Of a stretch of DNA of 64,000 nucleotides, positions 22,854 to 34,258 are shown one piece after another. The stretch spans positions 104,645,587 through 104,709,586 of the forward strand of contig CM043964.1 in the NCBI GenBank assembly GCA_014529385.2, written 5' to 3'. Position numbers and translations under genes: made by a program. Source of the DNA: Adiantum capillus-veneris. Its lineage: Eukaryota; Streptophyta; Polypodiopsida; Polypodiales; Pteridaceae. Below the pieces are notes generated by a model that was not told the origin of the DNA, did not search any database, and saw only the letters and a list, made by a program, of their open reading frames with translations. The first letter of the stretch is position 1. Each line of letters begins with the position of its first letter.

Positions 22854-23295
22854 TTGTTTTGTTCATTGGATGTAGCTCCAGCAGGAAATAAGGTGACATG
22901 TGCAAATAATGCTTCTTATCCAATCAAAGGCGTTGGTAAGATTTTGATTACCATTTCAGATGGTTTAGATTTATGCTTGCCAGATGTCTTATATGTTCCA
23001 GGGATCAAGAAGAATTTGTTGTCTGTATCCTCTCTTGCAAAAAATGGTCTTCGGGTCATTTTTGAGGATGACAGATGTGTTGTACGAGATCGAGAGAATG
23101 GTTATTCTCTTATCACTACAGGTACACTGGAAAATGGACTATTTGTGCTAGATCGTTATGAAAAGAAGATTCAGGTATGTATTGTAGAAACAAAGACTCA
23201 GGCCATGCAGGATGTTGAGTTGTGGCATGCTAGATTTGGGCATGTTAGTTATGGAAGTTTGATGACTTTACAACGTCATAATATGGTTTTCGGGG
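22854..23295 (+). pseudogene. Copia B protease end and GAG-pre-integrase
   Basis: This continues pol after the TGA. It contains the typical L-Y-V-P-G-I-K-K-N-L-L-S-V-S and L-W-H-A-R-F-G-H of the GAG-pre-integrase region. Homology to copia A stops at about 23295, where unrelated sequence begins before the CxxC and integrase core. Confidence 0.8.
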
Positions 23296-23738
23296 CTGTC
23301 GCAAGGAAAGCGAAACCCGAGATTTGCTTTGTCAAGTATTAGTCGAAAGCTGCGTGCAAAGCAAATAAGATGCCTTTCAATAATATTAGTGCAGTAACAT
23401 GAATCGTGAATGCGTAGATGTAGTGCACTAAAAAATCTGGGCATGCTTTTGGAATTGGAGAGGCTCTGAAACCTTGCGGATTTGTATCGAGCACAGTTCA
23501 ACTTTCTTTATTCACAAAACCAAGTAGGATAAAATCTCTTACTAAGACTGCGGAGAGCAGCTATGGCGTTAATTCAGTCTTCTTCTTTGGCTAACACGCT
23601 GCATAGGCATACAGAATTAGCTTTGCTGGAGCGCCCGCCCTGAAGCCAAACTATCCCTCAGGGATCCCGGACCAAGCGCAAGTGGGGACTTCTCAACATC
23701 GCAAGTCACCTCTTGATGATCTGTCCATTAACCACACA
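23296..23738 (+). other. Foreign patch replacing the copia B integrase core
   Basis: About 440 bases have no similarity to copia pol and take the place of the catalytic integrase core. The patch includes ATG at 23563 opening M-A-L-I-Q-S-S-S-L-A-N-T-L, which has the Ser-rich, basic look of a plastid transit peptide start. In another frame it contains K-P-N-Y-P-S-G-I-P-D-Q-A-Q-V-G. That frame runs straight into the resumed integrase C-terminus. A host gene piece captured during reverse transcription or repair is plausible but unproven. Confidence 0.5.
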
Positions 23739-25901
23739 AATAAAGCACATGTTTTGAACAGGTGTCCTACTCGTGCCTTGAAGACCATTACTCCATATGA
23801 AGCTTGGTATGACAGAAAACCTTCAGTCAGTTATCTTTGTGTTTTTGGTTGTCTTGCTTATGCTCACATCCCTCAGCAGCTACGTGGGAAGCTTGATGAT
23901 AAGGCAATCAAATGTATATTTGTGGGGTACATTAGTGGAAGTAAAGGTTATAGACTTTACAATCCTGCTACAAACAAGATTTTTGAAAGTCGTGATGTAA
24001 TTTTTGCAGAAACTACTGTTCAACCTATGGTTGCTTTTGATGTACCTCATATGCAGACACATGATGTATTTGAAGGTTTGCTTCCTTCTTTTGTGGAGAA
24101 TCAAGAATCACAACAGGTTGATAATCTTGATCAATCTTTTGATCAGCATGTGACACCTCGTGATGTAGAGGAAATTGTGCGTGAAGAGTAAGAAGTTCTC
24201 AGGGAAGAAAGAACCTTGCCTAAATGGGTGCAGAAAACTTTGCAGGATAGCAAGTTGGATGCACCGTTGCCACGAAAAACACGTGTTGGTACTACTTTTG
24301 GCAGAGAGCAAGTAGATTTGGCTTGCTTTAGCACTCTTTGTGATGCAAATGAGCCTGATTCATTTGAACAAGCTTTAGAGTGTGTTCAGTGGAAAGATGC
24401 TATGCAGCAAGAAATTGATTCTATTCATAAGAATCATACATGGGATCTAGTGGACTTGCCTACAGGTAAAAAACCTATTGGTACAAAGTGTGTTTTTAAG
24501 GTAAAAAGGAAACAAGATGGTACTGTTGACAGGTACAAAGCAAGGCTTGTGGCAAAAGGCTATGCGCAACAGAAAGACATAGATTATGATGAAACATTTG
24601 CTCCCACTTCTCGTGCGTCCACAGTTAGATCACTAGTTGCAATTGCTGCTCATCATGTTTGGAAAGTGCATCAGTTGGATATCAAAACTGCTTTTTTGAA
24701 TGGTGATTTGAAGGAAGAAGTTTATGTAATTCAACCAAGTGGTTTTGTTGTAAAAGGTCAAGAGCAAAAGGTATGTAGATTGCGTAAAGCTTTGTATGGT
24801 CTCAAACAGGCTCCAAGAGCATGGTATGAGAAGATACATACTTATTTGATTGGCCAGGGATTTCAGAATAGTCCAACAGAAAGTACTTTGTATGTCAAAA
24901 AGAGAGATGGAGTTCTCATTATGCTAACACTTTATGTGGATGATATGCTTCTTACAGGCAATAATGCAAATGAAATTGAAGCGTTTAAAGATGCTTTGAG
25001 AAAAACATTTGAGATGTCTGATCTTGGTTTGCTACATTATTACTTGGGTATTCAGTTTGTGCAATCAGAGGATGGCATATACATGTTGCAGGTAAAATAT
25101 TTGCATAAAATTTTGGACAAGTTTGGTATGAAAAATTGTAAGCCAATCTCTACACCCGTAGAAACTAGATCAAAGTTGAGCATGCATGATTCTGGAGAAC
25201 CTTTTGATGTACATACTTATGCAGCAGCCATTGGTTGCTTGATATATTTGGCAGGCAACACTCGTCCAGACATTCAATTTGGGGTTTCACAAGCAAGCAG
25301 ATTTATGCACAGCCCAGGTATGCATCATTGGCAGGCTGTGAAGCGCATACTTCGTTACCTTTTAGGTACCCCTAATATTGCCATGTTCTTTCCAAGGGGG
25401 GATATGTATGGAAAGCACAGTTCTATGCAGCTTCTTGGTTACAGCGATTCAGATTGGGCTGGTGATTTTGACACACGACATTCCACAAGTGGCAATTGTT
25501 TTTTCTTGGGAAATGCATGTATATCTTGGCTAAGCAAGAAGCAACCCACAGTGGCTACATCAACTTGTGAAGCTGAGTACAGGGCAGCTTTCACGGCAAC
25601 AGTTGATTGTGTATGGATACGCAGGTTATTGGCATATCTTTGTGAGTGTCAACAGGCACCCACTACCATTTTCACTGACAGTTAGAGTGCTATGGCAGTT
25701 GCAAGGAATCCAGTATTTCATGCAAGAACAAAGCACATAGAGGTTCACTACCACTATGTCAGGGAAAGGCTACATGCAGGGGAGATCACACTAACTTACT
25801 GTCCTACACATGATAACATTGCAGATCTATTTACGAAGGCGTTATCACAAGAAAAGTTTGAAGCTTTCCGAAAAGCTTTGGGCTTACTCTCATACACATG
25901 A
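23739..25901 (+). pseudogene. Copia B integrase C-terminus, reverse transcriptase and RNase H
   Basis: Pol resumes with H-V-L-N-R-C-P-T and Y-E-A-W, then the integrase C-terminal region G-Y-R-L-Y-N-P. A TAA near 24189 separates it from RT. RT shows R-L-V-A-K-G-Y-A-Q, Y-G-L-K-Q-A-P-R-A-W-Y and catalytic Y-V-D-D-M-L-L-T-G near 24936. RNase H has C-E-A-E-Y-R-A, and its T-D-S motif is followed by TAG at 25683-25685, where CAG (Gln) is expected. The frame then reads on to the natural end at 25901. RT itself is uninterrupted for nearly 490 codons. Confidence 0.85.
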
Positions 25902-25938
25902 TGATCTGCTACCTTGTACGGATTCACACTATCACTAC

Positions 25939-26202
25939 AGGGGGGATTTGTAGACATGTAGTAGTGTTAGTGTGTATACCCGCTTCACCAGGGGCACTTT
26001 TCTCCCACTGGGTTTTTCCCCCTGGACATCTGGTGTGAAAGGACAGCTTTGTAGCTCTGAGTTTGTAGATACACTATTATTCTAATACAGAGAGATAGAC
26101 TACAGAGATCTCGTACACAAGCTTTGTGTCTTCTCCTCCTCCATCTTCTTCCTACTCTGAGTTACTGTCTTCCTTCTGTTTCCTGTTTCATCATCTTCAA
26201 CA
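25939..26202 (+). repeat. Copia B polypurine tract and 3' LTR
   Basis: AGGGGGGATT precedes the LTR, which begins TGTAGACATG at 25949 and ends at 26202. Relative to the 5' LTR it lacks 25 bases containing the TATA-like CATATAA. Both LTRs are copied from one template at insertion, so this difference arose afterwards. Confidence 0.95.
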
Positions 26203-28205
26203 TTACTTTCGCAGCAAAGAACCATACTTAAACGAATTAAGCAAAGACAAGGTTCTTTACTTATTCTCTTATGAAATTGCTATGGGAAAGGATATAGTTT
26301 TTGTTGATAGATACGGGCGAGAATACCAACGTATTCTCCCAGAGGAGGTAGAAAAGGCAACAGGTCCAGGAGCATCACTATATGCCCCTGAGGAAGTGCC
26401 AAGAGACACCTACACCCCAAGCAAGTTGACAAATCCCTTTTTTGAAGAGTATGACGCTACCTCACATTCCACCCGACCGCATTCAACAACCAAAACCAAC
26501 CAGCAAACCAGCCATCATTGCAGGCATGGCTTCGATAGAGTGCAACATTGGAACAAGACCAAAACCGAGATGTTTATCAAGCCGCACGAGGGCTAAGGGA
26601 TTTGCAAGAACCACCACTCTATTCAAGGTATCAAGTGGAGAGTAATCCAAAGACTCAAGGATCAACAGAGCCTGAAGGACCACCCATAGAACGAGTTTGA
26701 AGAGATGAACCATCTCTGGCGAGAACTATTAGAAATTATGGCTTAGGAGCACCATTGGGAGAGGAACCAGCCTACTACAGAAGACTTGAGGAGGTATATC
26801 TATTAGGACGTGGAGATCCAATGATGAGGTTTGTAGACCATCGTAGAATTAGACCTTCTCAAGTGCAACAATGGGTAAACAAGAAATACACAGGAAACAT
26901 AGACCCAAGAGATCATGTAGCAGCCTTTGTGCGTGTAATTAGAGCTGAAGAGGTGTTAGACTTCCCTACCCAATTTGCAGGGTTTGGACTAACCCTAGAG
27001 GATGACGCTGCTACTTGGTTTGACTCTGTAGAGCGTAAAGACTTTGAGTGTATGGAGGAAGTGTTTGACAAGTTTATCAAGGAATTCTCACAAAGGGGGA
27101 TAGCTCATAATACCGTCTCACAAATCCATTAATTCAAACAGAAAGATGGGGAATCTGTACGGAAGGCAACCCTAAGACTAAAAAGATATGTTAAGTTCTG
27201 TCCTATGGAAGAACTGCCAACTCAGTCCACACTTATGCTTATATTCATCCAAGGACTAAGGAATGCAGATCTCCAGAAAGACTTACATATGAAGAGGAGC
27301 AGGACGTTGAATGAGTTGACCAAGGAGGCTCTTTACCTTGTGGACAATTGTGCGGTCTACAAAGAGGGGGAGTTCAAGGACCTTGACGACGATTCATCTT
27401 CACAACAAAGTGGAAGCAAGTCTTCTAAGTCAGCACCGAAAGGAGAAATAGTTGTAAACCAAGATCTGCTTGTAGATGAAGTGCTAAAACATATTAACTT
27501 GTACGCCAAACCCCAGGCTAAACAACCCAAGTGGTGTACTATTGAACAAAAATGGACAAACCATGGGACAGAGGAATGTTATTATAACAAAATAATATGT
27601 GAGAGAGAGACCTTACACTCCCCAAGCTCAGGAAGCTTCTCCTCAAGTTCCACCGATGCCTAGGTATCAAGCAGGCAACCTACGAGGACCTACAGGTGTA
27701 GAAAGACCACAACCGGTGTTGGGGCAACAACCACCCCTACCAGGATTACGACTAGTCGGATAAGATACACACCAACCGTAGCCGAATCAGAGGAAAATTC
27801 TTTGATGCCTATGCATGCATATTATGAAGATCCCAACGGATATGCGGAAAACTCTGCCTATTATCCACCGGAAGAACCTTGACACCAGAACCATGGAGCA
27901 TGATAGGAAGTACAGGACCACCAACAGCTGCACATGTAGCAGGAGAAGGAAGATATAGCTTAGATGAACGAACATTGTTGTTCATAGCCAATGGAGGCAT
28001 GGGCGGACAGAGACATGTATACCAACAAAGGGGAGCTCAAGGAGCACCTCAACAACCCAAGGGACCCTGCTACAAGTGTGGTGGAGACCATTGGCTAAGA
28101 GACAGTCCTCATGATGAAATCATTAGAGTCAACGCATATTGCACGGAGTGTGGAGTTACTCATTTGATTCCTGATTGCCCTAAAAACCCGAGCAAAGGAG
28201 CAAAA
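26203..28205 (+). pseudogene. Gypsy B gag, middle and zinc knuckles
   Basis: The gag continues after copia B. A retrotransposon gag domain lies near 26860-27370 (D-P-R-D-H-V-A-A-F, A-T-W-F-D-S-V). A stop at 27130 falls in its middle and others occur near 26594, 26700 and 27661. Two zinc knuckles follow: C-Y-K-C-G-G-D-H-W-L-R-D-S, in which the last Cys has become Ser, and C-T-E-C-G-V-T-H-L-I-P-D-C, which is intact. The CACTA element interrupts the frame just after the second knuckle. Confidence 0.75.
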
Positions 28206-28480
28206 CACTACAAGAGGTTATGTGCTCTTGTGACGCTCTTAGCGACGGAAATACACTGGGTTTTTATAACCCCCGGCGTCGCTATAACCGTCACTAAAAG
28301 CGTCGCTACGAGAGCGTCGCTATATGCGTCGCTATAGCCGTCGCTATAGGCGTCGCTATATAGCGACGCTCATAGCGACGCCTATAGCGACGCTTATAGC
28401 GACGCTCTCACAGAAGAGTATAGCGACGCATATAGCGACGCTACAGAGCCATAAATAGCGACGCTTATAGCGACGCCTGA
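28206..28480. repeat. CACTA left terminal and subterminal repeats
   Basis: After the 12-base terminal repeat there are about 15 copies of the GCGTCGCT motif. The first half are in GCGTCGCT orientation and the second half in AGCGACGC, switching near 28355. The whole block can fold as a large hairpin. In En/Spm elements, subterminal motifs bind the regulatory transposase protein. Confidence 0.85.
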
Positions 28481-28816
28481 GAGAATATTTTTTTGGTGGC
28501 AGGGCATTGAATGCCCTGCCACCCATCAACCATATTGTACTTGATTCACTTTTTAAAAAAAGTGCAAAGGTAAATAATAGACCCAAAATAGTCACCCACA
28601 AGACGCATTGTTTGCAAAATTGACAATTGTACACATCATAGACAAACTGAATTGATTGGCAAATGTAATAATGACAATTGTACAACATCATAGGCATAAA
28701 GAATTGATTGGCAAAAGGAATTGCGGTGACAAATGTAATAATATACATGGTTCAAAAAGACGTATAAAATCCGTCTCATGATACATAAGCTATGAGAAAC
28801 CCTAAACTAATGCTAT
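28481..28816. other. CACTA internal spacer
   Basis: AT-rich sequence with a direct repeat (TTGATTGGCAAA occurs near 28652 and 28712). It probably holds the 3' untranslated region of the second CACTA gene. No reading frame is supported. Confidence 0.4.
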
Positions 28817-30155
28817 CTAGCTACGGCTAAACTGACGTCGTCTAATCAGACGTCTCATCGCATCCAAGCGGCGTATCTGTCGGATTCTGCAAAAAAAGAC
28901 AATAAGACAGTTTTCAGTAAATATAAACATATAACGACATTTATAAAACAATACAAAAAATAAAAAAGAGTAAACCCTAATACTAACCATGCCGCCGCGA
29001 GAACTGAGAATGTCCATCAGGGCGTTTAAGCCCTTCCTGCCTGCGTACTCGCGCTCGTACGGTGTGGGATCACGTCCTGTCATCGACCACTGTCAAAACA
29101 TACAAAGATTTCATTATGTTAGAACTAAAAAACTCATAAACCCTAAACTATCGAACATGCATAAAGAGCAATGTGAAAAGACTTACAAAATCGGCCTCAA
29201 ATGATGCCCATCCACCGCTCCCCAAGTGGTGCGAGCTCCCTGCCTCTACTCGCGCTCTGGCTGCATCCTTTTGTTGCTTCCACTTGTCGGGATTCTCGCG
29301 CGCTGCTTTCTTCGCATTCTTCCAATCTTCTTTGGCCAGCCAATCTGGCCTATTCCACCCATTCTTGATTGCTTTTTGCACTTCGGAACGCTTGTGTTTG
29401 CAGTATTCGCGCATTCAAATCTTCATCAGGTCTTCATTGAAGCGCTGATCCCGTGTTGGAACGGGAAACTCATCATGAAGTATGCTGATGACTCTGTTTT
29501 TTAAATCACTTGGTACTTCACTCCATTTGTTTAGTATATAGTGTCTAAACAGCTGAGAGCAAAGACCACGCATGCGCGAGATCACCTTCTTGCCGTCATC
29601 ATCCATGATGATGCCGCCGCTGATGTCGACGGAGTAAGGCAAGCCCTCTGGCCGGTGACGCGTGAACCTGGGTGTCCCGGCAGGGGTCTCTAGCGGCGTG
29701 TCGATGGGGGTACGGACGTCAGGTGTCTCCACCGACGTCTGGGCCCCGAAGCGAGGAGTGTCGAGTGGGGTGGCTCCTGGCGGAGTAGGTAGAGGTGTGT
29801 AGCTTCTAGGAACAGTCAGCCGTGCAAAACCTGGCGTAGACGGCGATGCTGTGGCTGGTGTGGGGGCGGGCAAAGAAGGGGAGGGTAAAGAGCCTCGTCG
29901 AACACGAGGCGGTGTGGAGGCATCGGTGGCGGAATCCCCACAACAACCGCCACCGCCACCACTAGAGCGCCGGTGTCTAGACGAGTGTGACGCTCGTCTC
30001 GTCGACGCCGAAGCTTCGGAGCGCGCCGAATGCTCCGAAAGAGAGGGAGATGCGGATGGTGTAGGAACGCGCGATGATGCGCCAGAGCGATGACGCTCCA
30101 CGTACCACTGTCTCTGCTGCGGTGACAAAGAAGAAAGAAACTGTTCATCATCCAT
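28817..30155 (-). pseudogene. Second CACTA protein (TNP1-like), Pro/Ser/Thr-rich
   Basis: The minus-strand Met is at 30155. The N-terminal 130 residues are Ser/Pro/Thr/Arg-rich with repeated T-P motifs (T-P-L-D-T-P, E-T-P-D-V-R-T-P). The C-terminal half reads L-N-K-W-S-E-V-P and then W-N-R-P-D-W-L-A-K-E-D-W-K-N, the layout of plant Ptta/En/Spm second proteins. One TGA lies near 29415 (CGA to TGA would explain it). An intron at 29090-29186 has GTAAGT and CAG ends and joins the last exon, T-P-Y-E-R-E-Y-A-G-R-K. If the stop is real the product is truncated. A DNA-binding role at the subterminal repeats is inferred. Confidence 0.65.
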
Positions 30156-30427
30156 ACCTGCATTAAACACACGAATATTTAAACTTAATATTGAATGAAT
30201 AGAGTAGACAATGACGCAAAGACCATTAAATACAATGACGTAATGACGCATATAAATACAATGACGCAATGAATCGAGTGGTAGAAGAGGCAAGTCGAAA
30301 ACTCAGAATTTTCAATCAAAAGATGTGAGCGCGAGTAGAAAAGAGCGTTACACACCATGGAAGCTACTTAGAGAGCTAGAGCTTTTACAGCACGGAGCAA
30401 AATTGTTCAAATACAATATTTGTGGCT

Positions 30428-33400
30428 TTAAGAGATCTCTCTCTCATCCTCGCATAACTCAGCATAACTTCCTATATCTATATAGAGCTCTCCGTTTAAA
30501 CACATATCCTCTGTTTCATTTTGTAGCTCCTCTGCATGCACCCCATATAGAGTAGTAGCATCTTGATGCTCGTCTGGCACCACCGCAGCGGCTTCTGATT
30601 GAGCATCTTCTCTGATCTCCTCCATTGATGTCGTTGTGATTGGCACATGGTAGCCTTCATACGTCCTTGCACTACGAGGGGCTACCTCTATGACGTACCA
30701 CCAGTTTGATGTAGACTTTGTAGGATGAAATACTACCTGCCAGAGCCACATAACTTACATGAGAGCTTTCAAGCACATAACTTGTAAAAGGGGGATGTTA
30801 ACTATTTATATACTTACTTGTTCACAATGCTCGGGTAGTACGAAAGTGTCTCTTAGGTCAGTCCATTTCTTAGTAGAATCCACCTCAAGAAAACCAGACT
30901 CTCCTCTACGCACAGTAGCGTTTCGACCCTCCATGATTATCTTGAACCATTGCACGTCGAACAAGTCGACAAAAAATCCTCTGTAATCGATCCTCAAAAT
31001 CTCTTGCAGCGTGCCGAAGTAAGTGAGTTCCGCCACCACGGGATCTGCATCAGAGGAACGTCGTCGACTAGACTGTTCAAATTTTGCCATGATTCCACAA
31101 TCTTGAGTAAAACGCTTTTTGTCGATTCGTTCCACCCTAAAATGTCGACCTTTACACCATGCTGCTGTGTATGACTTATACTACAACGAACAAAGATTAT
31201 GAGTGGCCGTTCAAACGTTTATAAATAAAGTCACTTGCTAGTCGTACATTGCAAACTTACCTTGGTCGCGCAACCCCGAGAGTACTCCCACTCTTCTTCA
31301 GTCACTTCGTCACCGCATTGTTGTGCGCTTTTCAATTGGTTGTGCAACCATCTTAAGCTCATGAAGGTTGGTAGGCTCTCCAGAACCGCTGGATAGTGCA
31401 TCGGTGGTCGTCTTCCCCGTCTCCACTCGATTCGTGCCCTTTGTCGCTCTTGCTTTGCATCCTCATATTGTGAAATCCACTTTTGCATCACTGGATTGTG
31501 AAGCATGCAAAATCGGTTGATTTTAGCCTCTAGATCTTCCGTCATCTTCTTCTCAACACCGAGATTGCACATGACAATCCCAGATATGCGCTCATCATCT
31601 ATGGTTCGCCATAGCGTGTCCCGGGATTTATCAAATCCGTCTAGCCACTCTCCAATGTACACTAGGGACTCTGATACCAACCAACCTTCTGCCATGCTAC
31701 CCTCCGGACGTGCCTTTTGACGCACATATCCCTTAAGCGTTTTCATGAAACGCTGTAAGAAGAACATCCATCTGGAATGAACTGTGCCAGCTATTTCCAC
31801 CTCATCAACTATGTGAATAAGAAGATGCACCTGAATGGTTAGCATTGTAGTAGGAAAATGTTTCTCAAACATGCACACAAGCTCCGCAGCATTTAGTTTG
31901 GCGAATGGTATGGAGTCTACGTCGATCTCCTTTTGTGAGATCCATTGCACCAGCTTTGCAAGTTTGTAGATTGTGTTACGGATATCGAGAGACAAACATC
32001 CCTCAATGGCAACCGGTAAAATAAACTGTAAAGTATGTGCAGCAATGATATTAAAGTCCACATTTTATGCAATGATATTAAAGTCCACTATGAACGTACC
32101 TGACACATTTTATGCCAATCGTGTGACTTCAAACCGGTAAGCTTTCCTTCTTTAGTAAAACACGTTCGGAGCGAGTGCATTACGCCAGTGGGGGTCCGCA
32201 AAGATCGAATGGCCTCTTTTACTTTGCGTTCTTGGGCTCCTGTGAAAATCCATGGTGCTTTAGGAAGTTTTATCGATCCATCAGACGCTGTTTGCGGCCA
32301 ATATTGCTCCATACGATCCACATTTCTAAGGTCAACTCTGGCTCCCAAAGTATCTTTCTTGCCGGTCAAATGGTCCCATAGTAGATTACCCACATTCTTG
32401 AATATGTGCATTGGATCGAGCAAGTGATTGATCACGAGTCGGGGCCAGTATGGTAACTCGTACCATAGAGATAGTCTCTTCATCCCTGGAGGCAATCCGT
32501 CATCGCACATCTCCTTCTGCTCTAACCATGCTTGTGCAGACATCCTTGGTGGCTCTCTTCCCAAAAAGCCGTCGCGTAACACATGATTCTCCGGAAGATA
32601 CGCTTGATGACCTTCGTAGATTTGCTTCTTCAGTGAGGGTGCCCTACGTGCATTCAGTCTAGGTCCACATGTGACACATGCTCTGTATCCGCTTGTTTGA
32701 AGCCCTGCATGTATACACATGATAATAGATCAACTATGGGGAAAAACAAGATTTACAGTGTCTGAGAGAGGAGTGTCAATAGATCACCTGAGCATTCTGT
32801 TAGCCCGGGATAGTCATGCATGGTCCACATTAGAATACCTCTGATCAAAGCATTCCGTCGTCCTGTGTGTCGGCTCATATCCACCACCTCTATGCCAATC
32901 CACAATTGTTGTAGCTCTTCCAATAGTGGACGAAGATACACATCCATATTCCCCACTTTATATCGCCCTGGCACAATCAAGCTTAGCCATAGGTGCCCCT
33001 TCTTCGTAGTCAACCACGGGGGAATGTTGTAGTTGACGATGACAACGGGCCATACACTGTAAGATGTTGATCTTTGACCAAATGGATTTACGCCATCCAT
33101 AGCCAGGCCTAAGCGCAAATTTCGAGCTTCCCTGGCAAAATCCGACCATGTTCCATCTATATGTTTCCAGGCTGCGCAATCTGCAGGAATTCGTAGCACA
33201 CCATCCGAAGATTTATTCTCCTCATGCCATGATGCTAGGGCGGCCATGGACTTACATTCGAAGAAATGCTTGATGCGAGGAAGCAAAGGAAAATGTCGCA
33301 AAACCTTTTGTGGAATTTTTGTCCCGTGGAGATCTACTCGATATCTTTCGGAATCACATTTCGGACACTTCTCCATGTCTGTGTATTCCCCTCTGAAAAG

Positions 33401-34156
33401 AATGCAGTCATTAGGACAAGCGTGGATAGAATTGTAATCCATCCCCAAGTTTCGCAAAATCTTTCTTGCTTCATCTCGGGAATCTGGCATCACATTGTCA
33501 GCTGGTAGAATGTGCTCTTTCAGCAATCTACACAACATAAAAATATGATACAGTCGTGTAAAAATCTATCAGATCATTATACACCATGAGTTCTATTAAA
33601 GTAAACTAATTGTAATAGATCACCTGAAAAGCGCTGTGACGCTAGTGTCACTCCATCCAAACTTTGCCTGCATGTTGAGAAGAACCAGGAGTGCTTTCAA
33701 TCTAGACATACGTGCTCCATTATACAATGATGTATCGGCTTCACTTTTCATATCATCATAGATAAGCCTTTCTGAATCCATGATCGTCTCGATCATTTCA
33801 TCAATCTCGGGCTCAAACATTGCCTCGTTGGGAATGTGCTCTGCATGATCATCCCCCGAGCTGTCAGAGGCTACATCTTGTGGCCTCACATATGCTGCTT
33901 GACCAAAGCGCCTGCGAATACGTCTATTGGGTTGCAAGATTGCTGCTTGTTGGCCAGCGTCAGAGTCCGACGAGTTATAATTGGCAACAACTCGATCTAT
34001 AATAGATGGATCGAACTCACCAAATTCACGAACGTGCTGCAAAGAAACACGTCTTGTCCGTCGCACAGCATGCTTGCATTGATTACAAGGACATAAGACC
34101 CTCGTTGAGAGATAGGTGTTTCGGTTGGACGGTCCCACATCCTCGTCGCTACTCAT
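30428..34156 (-). CDS. CACTA TNP2-type transposase, multi-exon
   Basis: From Met 34156, exon 1 has a Cys-rich start (V-L-C-P-C-N-Q-C-K) and an acidic region. Exon 2 carries the transposase family 21 core with C-P-N-D-C-I-L-F-R and C-P-K-C-D-S-E-R-Y. Later exons carry N-H-L-L-D-P-M-H-I-F-K-N-V, a DUF4218-like part (A-E-L-V-C-M-F-E-K-H-F-P) and a DUF4216-like C-terminus (Y-R-G-F-F-V-D-L-F). Introns with GT-AG ends are seen at 33528-33623, 32705-32787 and 31162-31260. Others must lie near 32062-32090 and 30752-30805. No obvious inactivating stop lies inside the exons, so this may be an intact gene. It would cut at the CACTA ends in the nucleus. Confidence 0.8.
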
Positions 34157-34218
34157 AATGAGGATAAAAAACTTATAACCTAGACAACAAATTTAATATT
34201 CTATTGGCATTCTTCGTC

Positions 34219-34258
<40 letters not shown>

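Larger units (their letters stand above)
21259..26207 (+). mobile_element. Ty1/copia element B with two LTRs and TTACT target duplication
   Basis: The element proper runs 21264-26202. LTRs are 21264-21542 (279 bases) and 25949-26202 (254 bases), both starting TGTA and ending CAACA. The 5-base duplication TTACT lies at 21259-21263 and 26203-26207. A primer site like initiator tRNA-Met and a polypurine tract are present. By eye the LTRs differ at about ten positions over 254 aligned bases, plus one 25-base indel. Part of the integrase is replaced by foreign sequence, so this copy cannot move on its own. Confidence 0.95.

Noticed and set aside
28240-28470. Clustered short repeats that could suggest a CRISPR-like array
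   Set aside because: Motifs are 8-9 bases, in both orientations, without regular spacers, and lie at a CACTA end in plant DNA.
29851-30093. Plus-strand frame opposite the second CACTA protein
   Set aside because: It is the complement of a compositionally biased, genuine minus-strand coding region.
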